A stretch of 64,000 bases of DNA from contig NZ_KI912577.1 in the NCBI RefSeq assembly GCF_000519085.1, positions 3,528,035 to 3,592,034 on the forward strand, given 5' to 3'. Below the pieces are notes generated by a model. That model worked only from the letters and a program-made list of their open reading frames with translations, was not told where the DNA came from and searched no databases. Below, piece after piece: positions 1 to 8,696 of the stretch (positions within the stretch are counted from its first letter, which is position 1; the number at the start of each line of letters is the position of its first letter). Both the position numbers and the translations under genes were made by a program. The stretch is from Methylobacterium sp. 10. GTDB lineage: Bacteria; Pseudomonadota; Alphaproteobacteria; Rhizobiales; Beijerinckiaceae.

Positions 1-536
1 ATGCAGAGTGTATGTTAATTCGAAACTGGAAAATAATTTTAACGGCATTCTAAATCGACAATAATCAACAGATCTATTGCATAGAAATATATTTAATAGG
101 AACTTGTTACCGACGATTTTTATTCCATTTGAGGTGCTTTGGCGCGATTCGGCGGCGGGCAAGACTGTGCGATTAGTTTGCGGAAGGGTGAGCGCTTTCT
201 GCCGTCAGCACTGCTTTTTGAAACAGCTTGCCCTGGCTATCATCATTCTTAAAAGTGACACCGAACGTCCGTTTGTGCGTAGCCGACCTACTTCCGTTCA
301 CGGCACGATCCGGATCCAAAGCCCTCACTCCTGCAGTGTCCGCTATCGAGGTGCTGCCAGCGTCGGCTGGACAGCGGCAATGTGCGCAAAGCTGTCGATT
401 CGCGGCCCTCGTTCGAACGTCCGTTTCTTCGATCTCGTCGCTCAAAACCGGACCGTCGCAAACTCACCCAACCCGGTCATACTCGCAGTCCCGCTGGGTG
501 GCCTGAAAGCGGAACTTCCCAAGGCCTGCTAAGGGT
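1..536. other. No gene recognised left of the IS element
   Basis: The first 130 bases are AT-rich and the rest is GC-rich. Open frames exist on both strands, but none shows a recognisable domain or a convincing ribosome binding site, and their compositions look like chance GC-rich frames. This stretch is probably intergenic DNA or the remnant of a gene outside the window. Confidence 0.4.
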
Positions 537-553
537 CCAGGCCGTGTCAAAAC
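537..553 (+). repeat. Left terminal inverted repeat of the IS element
   Basis: The sequence ccaggccgtgtcaaaac matches the inverse of 2197-2213 at 15 of 17 positions. The inner ten bases, gtgtcaaaac, are identical. Confidence 0.75.
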
Positions 554-715
554 CCTGGGATTGCGGCTTTTGCGGTCGGGTGACGTTCGGGTCTCGCGAG
601 AATGCGCGGTTCATCGCGTCGAACGTGCTCTTGCGGTCGGGAGACGGCCAGTTTTCGTTGAGGGCGCCTCCTGGACGGTTTCCCGGCCTCTTCGGCGAGC
701 GATCCATGCTCCCGC

Positions 716-2155
716 TCAGGTGGGAATCGCCGCCAGAAGCATCCGGCTTCCCAGGATGTTGAGAACCCGCGTCAGATTGTAGGCGAGGACCTGGAGCGCC
801 ATCTCGGTCGAGACGCGCGGCAGGGTCTTGGTCAGGAAGTGCGTGGCCCCCATCCGCGCCTTCAGCGTGCCGAAGGGATGCTCGACCGTCTCGCGCCGGA
901 CCCGCATGGCCAGCGGATCGCCGTCCAATCGGCGCTGCACCGTCGCCAGCACGTCCTCGTGCTCCCAGCGGGTCACCCGGCGCTCCTTGCCCGTCGTGCA
1001 GGCCGCTTTCATCGGGCAGGCCGAGCAAGCATTCGTCCAGTAACGATGCAACGTCAGACCCTTCTCCACCGTGGTGCAACGGTGGGGCAGCGTCTCGCCC
1101 GCCGGGCACAGGTAGACGTTCTCCTTTGGGCGATAGAGAAAATCCTCCTTGCCGAAACGGCCGGCGGCCTTGGCGCCCGAGGTCATCGGCCGGGGCAGCG
1201 TGACCGAGATGCCGGCGCGTTCGCAGGCCAGAATCTGTTCACCGGAATAATAGCCCCGGTCGGCCACCGCATCGAGCGTATCCGTCTCCAGAGCCTGCTT
1301 GGCCCGTACTGCCATGCCACTGAGCTGTGCCCGGTCCGAACCGGCATTGGTCACCTCGTGCGCCACGATCAGATGATGCTCGGTCTCGACCGCCACTTGG
1401 ACGTTGTAGCCCACCATGCCCGACCCGCGCCCGCTGGTTGCCATCGATCGTGCGTCGGGATCGGTCAGTGAGATCTGCTGGTCGGGCGCCGCCTTCATCT
1501 GCTCCTCCAGACCGGCCAACCGCTCCATCTCCTGCCCGAGGCGGGCGATCTTCTCCTTCAGCCGCACCACCTTGGCAGCCAGTTCGGGTATGGGATCTTG
1601 ACGATCGGCCGTGTCGAGCTGCGAGAGGTAGCGCGACACGCTCTCCTCGATCTGCTGGCGGCGCCGGTCGAGCTTCCCTTGTGTGAAGTTGCGGTCACGG
1701 TTGTTGACCGCCTTGAACTTCGAGCCGTCGATCGCGACGCGTGTCCCCGTCAGAAGGCCCATCTCGCGGCACAAGGCGACGAAGCGGGCACAGACGCGCC
1801 CGATGGCCGGTCCGTTCTGACGGCGGAACTCGGCAATGGTCTTGTGATCGGGCGACAGCTGGCCCGTCAGCCACATGACCTCGACGTTGCGGCCCGCTTC
1901 GCGCTCCAGACGTCGGCTCGACGGGACCCGGTTGAGGTATCCGTAGACGTAGAGCTTCAGGAGAGCGGCCGGATGGTAGCCCGGTCGTCCCGTCCGTGCC
2001 GCATCGACGCCCGCGAAGCCGAGCGCGCCAAGATCCAGCGCATCCACGAAGGCTTCGACCACGCGGACCGGGTTGTCCTCGGCGATCCAGTCTTCAAGAC
2101 ACGGCGGAAACAGCGTCGTCTGATCACGCTCGGCACCGACAATAAACCGTCCCAT
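716..2155 (-). CDS. IS1182-family transposase
   Basis: A 479-residue DDE transposase. The N-terminal part has the family layout: a short lead, then GRPGYHPAALLKLYVYGYLN and SRRLEREAGRNVEVMWLTG, and the region SPDHKTIAEFRR carrying the first catalytic Asp. Next come RVAIDGSKFKAVNNRDRNFT and a charged coiled-coil stretch of about 60 residues (residues 165-225). Late in the protein are a cysteine cluster of the CSACPMKAACTTG type and a C-terminal VEHPFGTLKARMGA block typical of IS1182/IS5-like enzymes. It would cut and paste its own element using the 17-bp ends. The reading frame is full length and shows no internal stop, so it may be active. Confidence 0.93.
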   Translation of the reverse strand: MGRFIVGAERDQTTLFPPCLEDWIAEDNPVRVVEAFVDALDLGALGFAGVDAARTGRPGYHPAALLKLYVYGYLNRVPSSRRLEREAGRNVEVMWLTGQLSPDHKTIAEFRRQNGPAIGRVCARFVALCREMGLLTGTRVAIDGSKFKAVNNRDRNFTQGKLDRRRQQIEESVSRYLSQLDTADRQDPIPELAAKVVRLKEKIARLGQEMERLAGLEEQMKAAPDQQISLTDPDARSMATSGRGSGMVGYNVQVAVETEHHLIVAHEVTNAGSDRAQLSGMAVRAKQALETDTLDAVADRGYYSGEQILACERAGISVTLPRPMTSGAKAAGRFGKEDFLYRPKENVYLCPAGETLPHRCTTVEKGLTLHRYWTNACSACPMKAACTTGKERRVTRWEHEDVLATVQRRLDGDPLAMRVRRETVEHPFGTLKARMGATHFLTKTLPRVSTEMALQVLAYNLTRVLNILGSRMLLAAIPT

Positions 2156-2196
2156 GCCAGCCTCCGGTCGACCCGAAGAAAGATACCATCATGGGA

Positions 2197-2213
2197 GTTT
2201 TGACACAGCCAGG
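2197..2213 (-). repeat. Right terminal inverted repeat of the IS element
   Basis: The plus-strand sequence gttttgacacagccagg is the inverted partner of 537-553. It lies 41 bp upstream of the transposase start, so the element's promoter would overlap or abut this end. Confidence 0.75.
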
Positions 2214-2369
2214 GTCGACACCGGACGGTCGCATACCTGCAACTGAATGTCTGCTTCCGGGCCGGAGGCCAACTTCCGCTTATGGCGCATTGCTGATGAA
2301 GCAACATGGCGACGTGCGTCCGTCTGATAGGACGGCATGGATAGTCGGGAAAGCAAAGCAAGCGCGCTT

Positions 2370-4040
2370 TCACGCTCCGTTACTGCTGCGGGCATCAGCG
2401 TGTTCGCCCCAGACCATTGGCGCGTTCATGAGCGTGGAGATGCCAGAACCCTCGGGCAATGTGCCGGCGATTGCCGCCCGGATGAGGGACGGGGCGAGGA
2501 AGGCGAGGCTGAGGGTTATTCGTACCGATCGCTCGCTGCAGCCTTCCACTACGGCGATGGCATGCGTGTCCGCCACGCGGCCGGCGATAAGTTCGTCGAG
2601 CCAGAAGCGCGCCTTGGCGATCCCGTCGACGAGGCGCGCTCGGGTCTCGACCCGCATCGGCCGCAGCGATGCCGTCCCTTCATCACTTCCAGCGCGGATG
2701 ATCTGGCGCCGACGACGGCCCGGTCGGGCTGACCAGGGCACGTTCAGCAGGGAGGGCTCTAGGCTTCCTGCTCCGCTAGCTCTTTCATCGTGCTCCGCCT
2801 CGTCCGGCTTGACGAAGCTGATCGCAAGATGGCTCGGGTGAACGACGATCCGGCTGACGTGAGCGATCAGGGGCATCTCTTCGGATGGTGAAGGTTTGTC
2901 AGGGGAGGGCGGTGTAAGCGCCTCCCGCACCGCCTGCTCGATCTCGGGTGCCGACACCCGCGGGACCGACCCGGCATCGCAGCGCTGTCCCGTCTCGAGC
3001 GCGCGTGAGACGTAGTAGCGGTAGTGGAGAGCCCCCTTCCTGGCCGAGTTCGGCGTCATCCGGTTGCCGCGGTCATCGTAGAGCAGCCCCGTCAGCCACG
3101 AGCCGGTGTTGCCCCGGGCGGAACCTTGCGCCTGCGCCTTGTCGCTCAGCGCCGCCTGGACCGCATCGAACAGTTCGTGTGGGACGATGCCCTCGTGCTC
3201 ACCGGGATAATGACGGTCCTTATGGATCACCTCGCCGATATAGACCCGGTTGCGCAGGAGATAGGCCAGCGGTCCTTTGGTGAAGGCAATGCCGCCGCGG
3301 ATCGTGCCATCTCGGCGGGGTGATCGCTTTGTCAGGATGCCCTCGCCCTGCAGATCAACCGCGAGCCCGTTCAAGCAGCCAAGCGCGAGGTAGCGTTCAA
3401 AGATTGCCCTGATCTGGGCCGCCTCATCGGGGCAGGGGACCAGCTTCTTGTCATGGACGCGGTAGCCCAGTGGCACGGGTCCGCCCATGCGCATGCCTTT
3501 GCGCTTCGAGGCCGCGATCTTGTCGCGGATGCGCTCGGCCGTGACCTCGCGCTCGAACTGGGCAAACGACAGCAGGACGTTGAGCGTCAGCCGTCCCATG
3601 CTGTTGGTGGTGTTGAAGGCCTGAGTCACCGAGACGAAAGAGACGCCGTGCGCGTCGAACAGTTCGACGAGCTTGGCAAAGTCCGAGAGAGAGCGGGTGA
3701 GCCGATCGACCTTATAGACCACCACCACATCGACGCGTCCCGCCTCGACCTCGGCTAGCAGCCGCTGCAGGGCCGGACGCTCGAGGCTGCCGCCCGAGAC
3801 GCCGCCATCGTCGTAGGCCTCGGGCAGCAGGCGCCAGCCCTCATGCCCCTGGCTCTTGATGTAGGCTTCAGCGGCCTCGCGCTAGTTGTCGAGGGAGGTG
3901 AAGGCCTGATCGAGCCCGTGCTCGGTGGATTTGCGGGTGTAGATCGCACAGCGCAGGGACTTGGGGGCGTGGGTCTTGGAAGGTTGGGCCTTCGAAGGCG
4001 AGGTCTTGGGATGCGGCGGCTTGGAAATGGATGCGATCAC
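2370..4040 (-). pseudogene. Large serine recombinase interrupted by an amber codon
   Basis: Read from GTG at 4040 (GGGAGG lies six bases upstream) this is a 556-residue serine recombinase. The N-terminus carries LRCAIYTRKSTEHGLDQAF with the catalytic serine, and the resolvase domain continues to VVVYKVDRLTRSLSDFAKL. The Recombinase (PF07508-type) domain follows (GYRVHDKKLVPCPDEAAQI; IHKDRHYPGEHEGIVPHELF) and then a long C-terminus. One in-frame TAG at 3882-3884 falls in SLDN-stop-REAAEAYIKSQ, where relatives have Gln (LDNQREA), so a CAG-to-TAG change is the simplest reading. After the stop, GTG at 3728 begins a fragment lacking the catalytic serine. The start overlaps the stop of the DUF2924 gene, so the three genes form one operon. 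Confidence 0.85.
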
Positions 4041-4585
4041 GCGATCCCTCCCAATGTCAGAGCTATCGATGCCTCGCCAGCGCCGCTTGGTGCTCTGGAG
4101 GCTACCTTGTCCCGCAGCCCGAAGAAGCGGGGACCGTTCCAGCGAGTGCCGGTGATCGCGCGGGCAACCTCCGACAGGCTGGCATAGGTCGTCTCCTTCC
4201 AGGCGAAGCCACCCGCCACCACGGTGACGGTGTGAACCTCGCCGCCGAACTCCCGCACCAGCAGCGTGCCGGGCCGAAGCCCTGGGCTTGGGATCGGCGG
4301 GACGATGGGCGGCGCCTTCGGCTTGGCCGCGCGTTCGGCGGCGGCGCGGCGGCGCAGCCTCTCCTTCGCGATCCGATCGAGCAGTCGGGCACTGTCGCGA
4401 TCGAGATCGCCCAGTGCCTTGGCCTGGATGCGGTAGGCCAGGAGCCGCACCATTAGGGTGCGGGACAGATGCGGGGGAGGGGCCGTTCGCAAATGCTGCC
4501 GCCAGCGGATGCGCAGGTCGCCCAGATCGAGGGAGGCGAGTCCTTCGATCTTACGCTTGAGCTCTGGGCTGATCACGGCGGCCAT
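4037..4585 (-). CDS. DUF2924 domain protein
   Basis: A 182-residue protein starting at ATG 4585, which overlaps the TGA of the DUF3489 gene by one base (TGATG). An earlier in-frame start at 4648 exists but would overlap that gene by 64 bases. The N-terminus is helical and basic (LKRKIEGLASLDLGDLRIRW), with a middle segment of Arg/Ala. The C-terminal half carries the hallmark of DUF2924: PGTLLVREFGGEVHTVTV, then KETTYASLSEVARAITG and WNGPRFFGLR. The family is usually found between a DUF3489 gene and a serine recombinase, as here. Its function is unknown; a role helping the recombinase or binding DNA ends is inference only. Confidence 0.88.
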   Translation of the reverse strand: MAAVISPELKRKIEGLASLDLGDLRIRWRQHLRTAPPPHLSRTLMVRLLAYRIQAKALGDLDRDSARLLDRIAKERLRRRAAAERAAKPKAPPIVPPIPSPGLRPGTLLVREFGGEVHTVTVVAGGFAWKETTYASLSEVARAITGTRWNGPRFFGLRDKVASRAPSGAGEASIALTLGGIA

Positions 4586-5115
4586 CACCGGGCCTCCGTC
4601 GTGGTATCGTCGGTCAGGCGATAGACGGTCCGACCCTCGGCATCGCATCCCTTCGTGAGGATCATCCCTCGCTTGCGCAAGCCGGTCAGGGCGGCGCGCG
4701 TCGAGTGGGCGAGCCAGCCGATGGCAGCCATCAGGTCGCCGACCGTGGCGCCCTCGTCACGCCGCAGCATCGCGATGATCAGCGCCTGCTTCGTCCCGGA
4801 TCGCGGTTTTGTCCCGGCGCTGTCCGGTCCGGCATCCGCAACCGGCATCGAGGCGACGGAGCCGCCTACGTCGGGCCCGAAGCCAAGACTTTCCCGACCA
4901 GCGGTCGTGAGGCGCAGCCCGATCGGACCGCGCTCATCGCTGTGCCAGTGTGGCTCGTCCTCGATGACAACGACCTCGACCGCCAACGCGGTCTTGCGGA
5001 GCTTGGCGAACAGCGCCTTGGCGGCTCTGGTGTTCAGCCCGACCGGACGGGCGATCAGTTGGTCAGGGGATTCGGCGGCTGTCTTCAGCAGCGCCTGGTG
5101 CATCTCGTCGATCAT
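4585..5115 (-). CDS. DUF3489 domain protein (winged-helix-like)
   Basis: Chosen start is ATG 5115 (MIDEMHQALLKTAAES), giving 176 residues. The open frame extends to 5301, but the extra 62 residues look non-coding. The N-terminal part resembles the usual opening of the family, with paired Leu/Ala helices. The C-terminus has the DUF3489 signature: GTKQALIIAMLRRDEGATVG, then AIGWLAHSTRAALTGLRKRG and a beta hairpin ending VYRLTD. This pattern is compatible with a winged-helix DNA-binding fold. It is the first gene of a three-gene operon with DUF2924 and a serine recombinase, all linked by overlapping stop and start codons, and is likely a regulator or accessory factor of the element (inference). 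Confidence 0.8.
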   Translation of the reverse strand: MIDEMHQALLKTAAESPDQLIARPVGLNTRAAKALFAKLRKTALAVEVVVIEDEPHWHSDERGPIGLRLTTAGRESLGFGPDVGGSVASMPVADAGPDSAGTKPRSGTKQALIIAMLRRDEGATVGDLMAAIGWLAHSTRAALTGLRKRGMILTKGCDAEGRTVYRLTDDTTTEAR

Positions 5116-5534
5116 GAAGGTGGGCCTTGCGATGGTGAGGCAGCGGGTCTGCTGCCACCAGCGCAACCCCGCGGATCGCGAAGGATCGGCAGGGGGTCGA
5201 GGGCGCACCGCGTCGGCGGCCTTACGAACGCGGACAGTTCCGCTCCATTCGCAGCGCAAGTCCAGTCCGAAATGACGGGGATCGCTCACATACCAGTGCA
5301 CGGCCGCCAGCGAACTTATGCTCCGCTGGCCTGCGAACTGGTCTCCAGCACGGCGAGCCGAAATGCTGCGGAAGATGCATCGACGACCGGCGAGAAACCG
5401 GTCGAAATCGCCCAGAATCAGGCCCTCAGCACCGCCCCGGAGAAGGGACCGCCAAACAGCAACTCTTCGCTAAGTTCTTGAGATTGCCCACGTCTCCCGC
5501 GAAATGCGAATTCCCGTCATTCGCGGGGAGTGAG
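5116..5534. other. Leader region between DUF3489 and tRNA
   Basis: No gene is recognised. The DUF3489 frame stays open to 5301 without convincing coding character. The promoter of the leftward cassette should lie here. The 3' end of the CAU tRNA faces this region, so an attachment site of the cassette may be present, but no duplicate of the tRNA end is visible in the window. Confidence 0.4.
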
Positions 5535-5610
5535 TGGTGGGCCCGGCAGGACTCGAACCTGCAACCAGACCGTTATGAGCGGTCGGCTCTAACCATTGAG
5601 CTACAGGCCC
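5535..5610 (-). tRNA. tRNA with CAU anticodon (probably tRNA-Ile2)
   Basis: A 76-nt cloverleaf on the minus strand. It has acceptor GGGCCTG paired with CGGGCCC (one T-G pair), D arm GCTCAATGGTTAGAGC, an anticodon stem with loop CTCATAA giving anticodon CAU, and T arm GCAGGTTCGAGTCCTGC. The discriminator is A and the CCA is encoded. CAU reads Met, or Ile after lysidine modification of C34. The AUG-like body without the initiator C1-A72 mismatch and without typical elongator-Met features suggests tRNA-Ile2, but sequence alone does not settle this. Confidence 0.88.
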
Positions 5611-5911
5611 AGCGCCTATTCCCGTAGAGGGAAAGGGGGGGCCTCGTCCAGCGGTCGCGCGTTCGAACCTCGCAGATTGTCGCTGACTTTCCTCACCCCG
5701 GCCTTGCGGATGCGAGGCGTCCGAAGCCCGTTCCAGACCGTTCTGTGTAGTGGGCAAGCCGCGCACCCATCGATGGCGACCCACAGCGGTGGCGGGTTGG
5801 ATCGGAAGCGCCCCGGGGGCAAGGTCGTCTTTGCGTTAAGGTCATGTTAACTCTGCGCCGACGATCGTTCCGCCGAGGGACTTGGTGTCTGCCGACCCGA
5901 TTGAGGAGCCG

Positions 5912-6328
5912 ATGGGCCGCACGATCCTCGCTTGCCGGCTCGCCGCTTCATCTCTCGCCTGCGCTCTTGCGGGATCGCCGGTTCTGGCCCAGGAACCGCT
6001 CTTCCTGAGAGTCAGGCCGCCAGGCGCCGCTCCGGCCGAGATCGGCGTGGGCGGCGGAATGCCGTCGGCGGAGGAGGTGGCACGGGCCCGGGCCGCTCGC
6101 GAAGCGGTATGGGAGCGGGCAGACCGCCGCGCCCGCATCGCGATCGCCTCCGTCTGCAGCGGCTGTCTGCAGCCGGAGCATCCGGCCGCACGGCTCCCTT
6201 CTCAACCGCGCCCGGAGGACGCCATCGTCCGGGCGCAGACGACACCGCCCGAGCCGCCCGCCGCCCGTGACACGGCTCCGGCAGACACCCTCGCCCAGAC
6301 CTCAACCAGCCAGACAGGTACTCCATGA
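5912..6328 (+). CDS. Small secreted protein of unknown function
   Basis: Start ATG 5912 is preferred because GAGGAG ends three bases upstream; an upstream TTG frame start (5882) is weaker. The product has 138 residues with a clear Sec signal peptide (RTILACRLAASSLACALAG then SPVLAQ, cleavage likely after AQ or ALA-type site). The mature part has a Gly/Pro segment, a helical stretch PSAEEVARARAAREAVWERA, a CSGC cysteine pair and a Pro/Thr-rich tail. I recognise no family. The stop overlaps the next gene's start by four bases (ATGA), so the two are co-translated. Confidence 0.65.
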   Translation: MGRTILACRLAASSLACALAGSPVLAQEPLFLRVRPPGAAPAEIGVGGGMPSAEEVARARAAREAVWERADRRARIAIASVCSGCLQPEHPAARLPSQPRPEDAIVRAQTTPPEPPAARDTAPADTLAQTSTSQTGTP

Positions 6329-6732
6329 CCCAGTCGCACCCCACCAGCGGCGCCGAGCCGGATCCGGCCTGCCCGGTCTCCCTCGATCTCCTCGGGGCGG
6401 TCTATCGCGCCGAGCTCGAGGACCTGCCCGAGATCCTCGCTGAGATCCCTCCCACCACCCGCGCCAAGCTCGCCGTCTACCTCTACGGCAAGAGCCACAT
6501 GCATCAGCTCGGCCTGTCGGTGGCCCGGGCCTGCGATCGGGACGATCTCGTCCGGGTCGCCGGCGAGATCGGCTCGGTGGTCCACGGACAGGCGCAGATG
6601 AAGTCCGCGCGGCCCGCTTCCCCGAATCCCGCGGCCGCCCCGCCGCCCCGCAAGATCAGCCTCGGCGGCGGTTCTGCGCCGAAGAAGATCAGCCTCGGCG
6701 GATCGTCGGCGAAGTCGCGCTCCTTCGACTGA
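6325..6732 (+). CDS. Hypothetical protein with repeated KISLGG tail
   Basis: A 135-residue cytosolic protein translationally coupled to the secreted protein upstream. Residues 15-85 look like a compact helical domain (LLGAVYRAELEDLPEILAEI, ARACDRDDLVRVAGEIGSVV). The C-terminal 35 residues are disordered and contain two spaced copies of a short motif, RKISLGG and KKISLGG, ending SAKSRSFD. Such duplicated basic-Ser-Gly motifs suggest a docking or phosphorylatable tail, though this is inference. No known family recognised. Confidence 0.65.
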   Translation: MTQSHPTSGAEPDPACPVSLDLLGAVYRAELEDLPEILAEIPPTTRAKLAVYLYGKSHMHQLGLSVARACDRDDLVRVAGEIGSVVHGQAQMKSARPASPNPAAAPPPRKISLGGGSAPKKISLGGSSAKSRSFD

Positions 6733-6866
6733 GCACCCGCGACCGAGCACTCGTTCGCGAGATCGTGAGGCGGTGACGACCTTTCGGCCAAGGTTGCCCT
6801 TACGGCGAAGACGGGCTGCGTGGCATAAGCGCGGCCGGTGCGTCCAGCGGCGCAGAGAGGACTGAC

Positions 6867-7127
6867 ATGTTCGGTGCGTGGTGGAAGCTCGGCATGGATG
6901 CGACCCTGCTCGCGATGGAGTCGCAGCAGGTGATCGGTCTTCGCCTCGCCAAGCTGTCCCTCGGCGGACCGGCCGCGCAGGTCGAGGCTCAACGCATGGT
7001 GAGCGAGAAGATCATGGCTGCCGGCGAGGCGGCCATGCTGATGGCGACCGGGGGCTCGACCCAGAGCATGGTGGCCGGATACCGCCGGAAGGTCCGCGCC
7101 AATGCAAGGCGGCTCTCGCAGGGCTGA
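6867..7127 (+). CDS. Small phasin-like helical protein
   Basis: An 86-residue protein with ATG preceded by GAGAGGA. It is almost entirely amphipathic helix (WWKLGMDATLLAMESQQVIG, QVEAQRMVSEKIMAAGEAAM), with a basic C-terminus YRRKVRANARRL. The composition and the early Trp pair recall short phasin-type or granule-associated proteins of alphaproteobacteria, but no diagnostic motif is seen, so the comparison is weak. It is a single-gene unit between two other plus-strand genes. Confidence 0.6.
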   Translation: MFGAWWKLGMDATLLAMESQQVIGLRLAKLSLGGPAAQVEAQRMVSEKIMAAGEAAMLMATGGSTQSMVAGYRRKVRANARRLSQG

Positions 7128-7211
7128 CACGGGCTCGTTGCGGCGCGGCATTAACCGAGGATTAACCAACCTCCGCTTCCATCGGGGTGACCACCCACGA
7201 GGAGAGCGCGG

Positions 7212-7682
7212 ATGATCCCTTTCGAACAGCAGGTGCGCGAGCGCGCCTATTACATCTGGGAAGGCGAGGGCCGGGTGTTCGGTCGCGCCGATGAGCATTG
7301 GCTGATGGCCGAGGCCGAGCTACGTGCGGTGAGCCTCTCCGCACCGGTCTACGTTCAGCCCGTGACCGCCGACCTCAGCCTGGCACCGAGCCCGGCCAAG
7401 ACCCTGAAGCCCCGCGCCTCGCGCAGTGCCGGCACCGCCGCCAAGGCCGTTGCCGAGAAGGCCGCCGCCCAGCCGTCCGAGACCGCGTCGCGCCGGACCA
7501 GGACGGCCAGCGCCAAATCCGCATCGGCCAAGCCTGCTTCCGCAAAGCCTGCCTCCACCAAGGCGCCCGCCGCTTCCAAGGCGGCCAAGACAGCGTCGAG
7601 CACCACCACGGCCGCCAAGCCGCTCAGGGTCGCCAAGCCGCGCGCTGCCGCCCCGATGGAATCCGCCGCGACCGTCCACTGA
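7212..7682 (+). CDS. DUF2934 protein with histone-H1-like tail
   Basis: A 156-residue protein with GAGGAGAGCGCGG just before the ATG. The first 40 residues match the DUF2934 pattern (QQVRERAYYIWEGEGRVFGR followed by EHWLMAEAE). From residue 65 on it is a low-complexity Ala/Lys/Ser/Thr tail with repeats such as SAKPASAKPAS and TKAPAASKAAKTAS, resembling histone H1 C-termini. The basic tail suggests nucleic-acid binding (inference). The gene ends in a strong hairpin terminator at 7701-7737. Confidence 0.85.
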   Translation: MIPFEQQVRERAYYIWEGEGRVFGRADEHWLMAEAELRAVSLSAPVYVQPVTADLSLAPSPAKTLKPRASRSAGTAAKAVAEKAAAQPSETASRRTRTASAKSASAKPASAKPASTKAPAASKAAKTASSTTTAAKPLRVAKPRAAAPMESAATVH

Positions 7683-7700
7683 CGCCGAGCGGCACCGTTC

Positions 7701-7737
7701 AAGCCCGTCGCCCCTCGCAGGGCGTCGGGCTTCTTTT
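7701..7737 (+). terminator. Rho-independent terminator of the DUF2934 gene
   Basis: A 13-bp stem with one mismatch is formed by aagcccgtcgccc and gggcgtcgggctt around a six-base loop. It is followed immediately by cttttt. It lies 19 bases after the stop codon. Confidence 0.85.
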
Positions 7738-7929
7738 TGCGCAATGACGTTCCGGCGCCGCGCCCTCTCCTGCGACACTTCCAAGCCTGAGCGAGCCGAA
7801 GCGCTGGCTTGCCAACGCGAACCCGCTCAGGGAGAGGCAGCCCGCGGGGAACGGCGCGACAACCTTTGCCGTTATACGGTGGTAGCATCGACGCGCGCCG
7901 ACTCCCGGCCCACCCTTCCGAGGCCCGCC

Positions 7930-8238
7930 ATGAAGACAGCCCTCTCCGCCCTGTTCGCTGTGTCGATGATGGCCGCGCCCCTGGTCGCCGCCCCCTCGGC
8001 TGCCGAGGCCGGGGCAGGCCCCTATCGGGAGCGGCCGGTGGTGCGGGAGGTCGATTCCACTGGCGGCATCGGCGTGGGTGGTCGCGCGCCGTGGAACCAG
8101 GCCTGGGAATACGATTCGGGCAGCGACAACGACCGCCGGCCGGAACTGCCCTATTACCAGCAGGGGCGCGGACAGCAGACCGGTGGGCCGGCGCGCAACC
8201 TGCTCCCCGATGACGGGCTCCAGATCTTTCCTCGCTGA
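7930..8238 (+). CDS. Small secreted protein of unknown function
   Basis: ATG 7930 gives 102 residues. The signal peptide MKTALSALFAVSMMAAPLVA is followed by AAPSAAEAGA, with likely cleavage at AEA. The mature chain is short, Gly/Gln/Tyr-rich and probably disordered (GIGVGGRAPWNQAWEYDSGS; PELPYYQQGRGQQTGGPARN). The open frame extends far upstream, but that extension is Pro/Arg-rich chance sequence antisense to other frames. Function unknown; periplasmic or outer-surface location is inferred from the signal. Confidence 0.7.
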   Translation: MKTALSALFAVSMMAAPLVAAPSAAEAGAGPYRERPVVREVDSTGGIGVGGRAPWNQAWEYDSGSDNDRRPELPYYQQGRGQQTGGPARNLLPDDGLQIFPR

Positions 8239-8369
8239 GGGCCCTGTCTGGAACCGCTCTGCAAGCCACACATGACACAAATGCGTCAGAACCGGTCGTC
8301 GGCTATGAATAGTCGACGAAAGGGACTGGCGGAGGCGAACGTCTTCGCGTAGCCAACCGCCCGGGGAAA

Positions 8370-8606
8370 ATGATCCCGAGCGACGGAACGCAGACCATGG
8401 CGCAGCAGGCCCAGTCGAGCTTCGATTCTCAGCGTCCTTACGAGCGGATGGCGCTTCAGGACCAGGTCGAGGCCGCAGTCGAGGATGGCACGACCCCGAT
8501 CAGCCGGCTGCTCCGGCTGATGTTCGCGGTGGATGCGGACGCCACGGCCAACGAAAACTTGCGCCTGCGCCTGCGGGCGCGCATCGGCGCTCCGCGCAGC
8601 GTCTGA
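8370..8606 (+). CDS. Small hypothetical protein
   Basis: A 78-residue frame. ATG 8370 follows GGGGAAA closely; ATG 8397 (MAQQAQSSFDSQ) is an alternative start. The product is acidic in the middle (LQDQVEAAVEDGTTPISRLL) and ends in a basic stretch (RLRLRARIGAPRSV). No family recognised. It stands alone, with divergent or convergent neighbours. Confidence 0.55.
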   Translation: MIPSDGTQTMAQQAQSSFDSQRPYERMALQDQVEAAVEDGTTPISRLLRLMFAVDADATANENLRLRLRARIGAPRSV

Positions 8607-8696
8607 TCCCCAGCTTAGCGTCTGTCACAAAACTCCCGCTCCGCCGTCATGCTCGGAGCGAGAACCGACCGTGATCGGGAGTTTCGTGAGGCACAT

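Larger units (their letters stand above)
537..2213 (-). mobile_element. IS1182-type insertion sequence
   Basis: A 1.68-kb element has one transposase gene and 17-bp terminal inverted repeats. The left end reads ccaggccgtgtcaaaac and the right end, read inward, is cctggctgtgtcaaaac, so 15 of 17 bases match. Beyond these positions the flanks stop matching. I see no clear target duplication. The transposase reads leftward and nearly fills the element. The insertion lies about 150 bp beyond the 3' end of the recombinase cassette, so that cassette was not interrupted by it. Family assignment is from the protein; the exact ends are inferred from the repeats. Confidence 0.8.

Noticed and set aside
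3882..3884. Programmed read-through of the recombinase TAG
   Set aside because: No read-through context or suppressor tRNA is visible here; nonsense mutation is simpler. The bias across several genes is reported separately.
5596..5850. Sequence at 5640-5690 with a TTCGAAC-like T-arm, a possible second tRNA
   Set aside because: No acceptor, D or anticodon stems can be formed around it.
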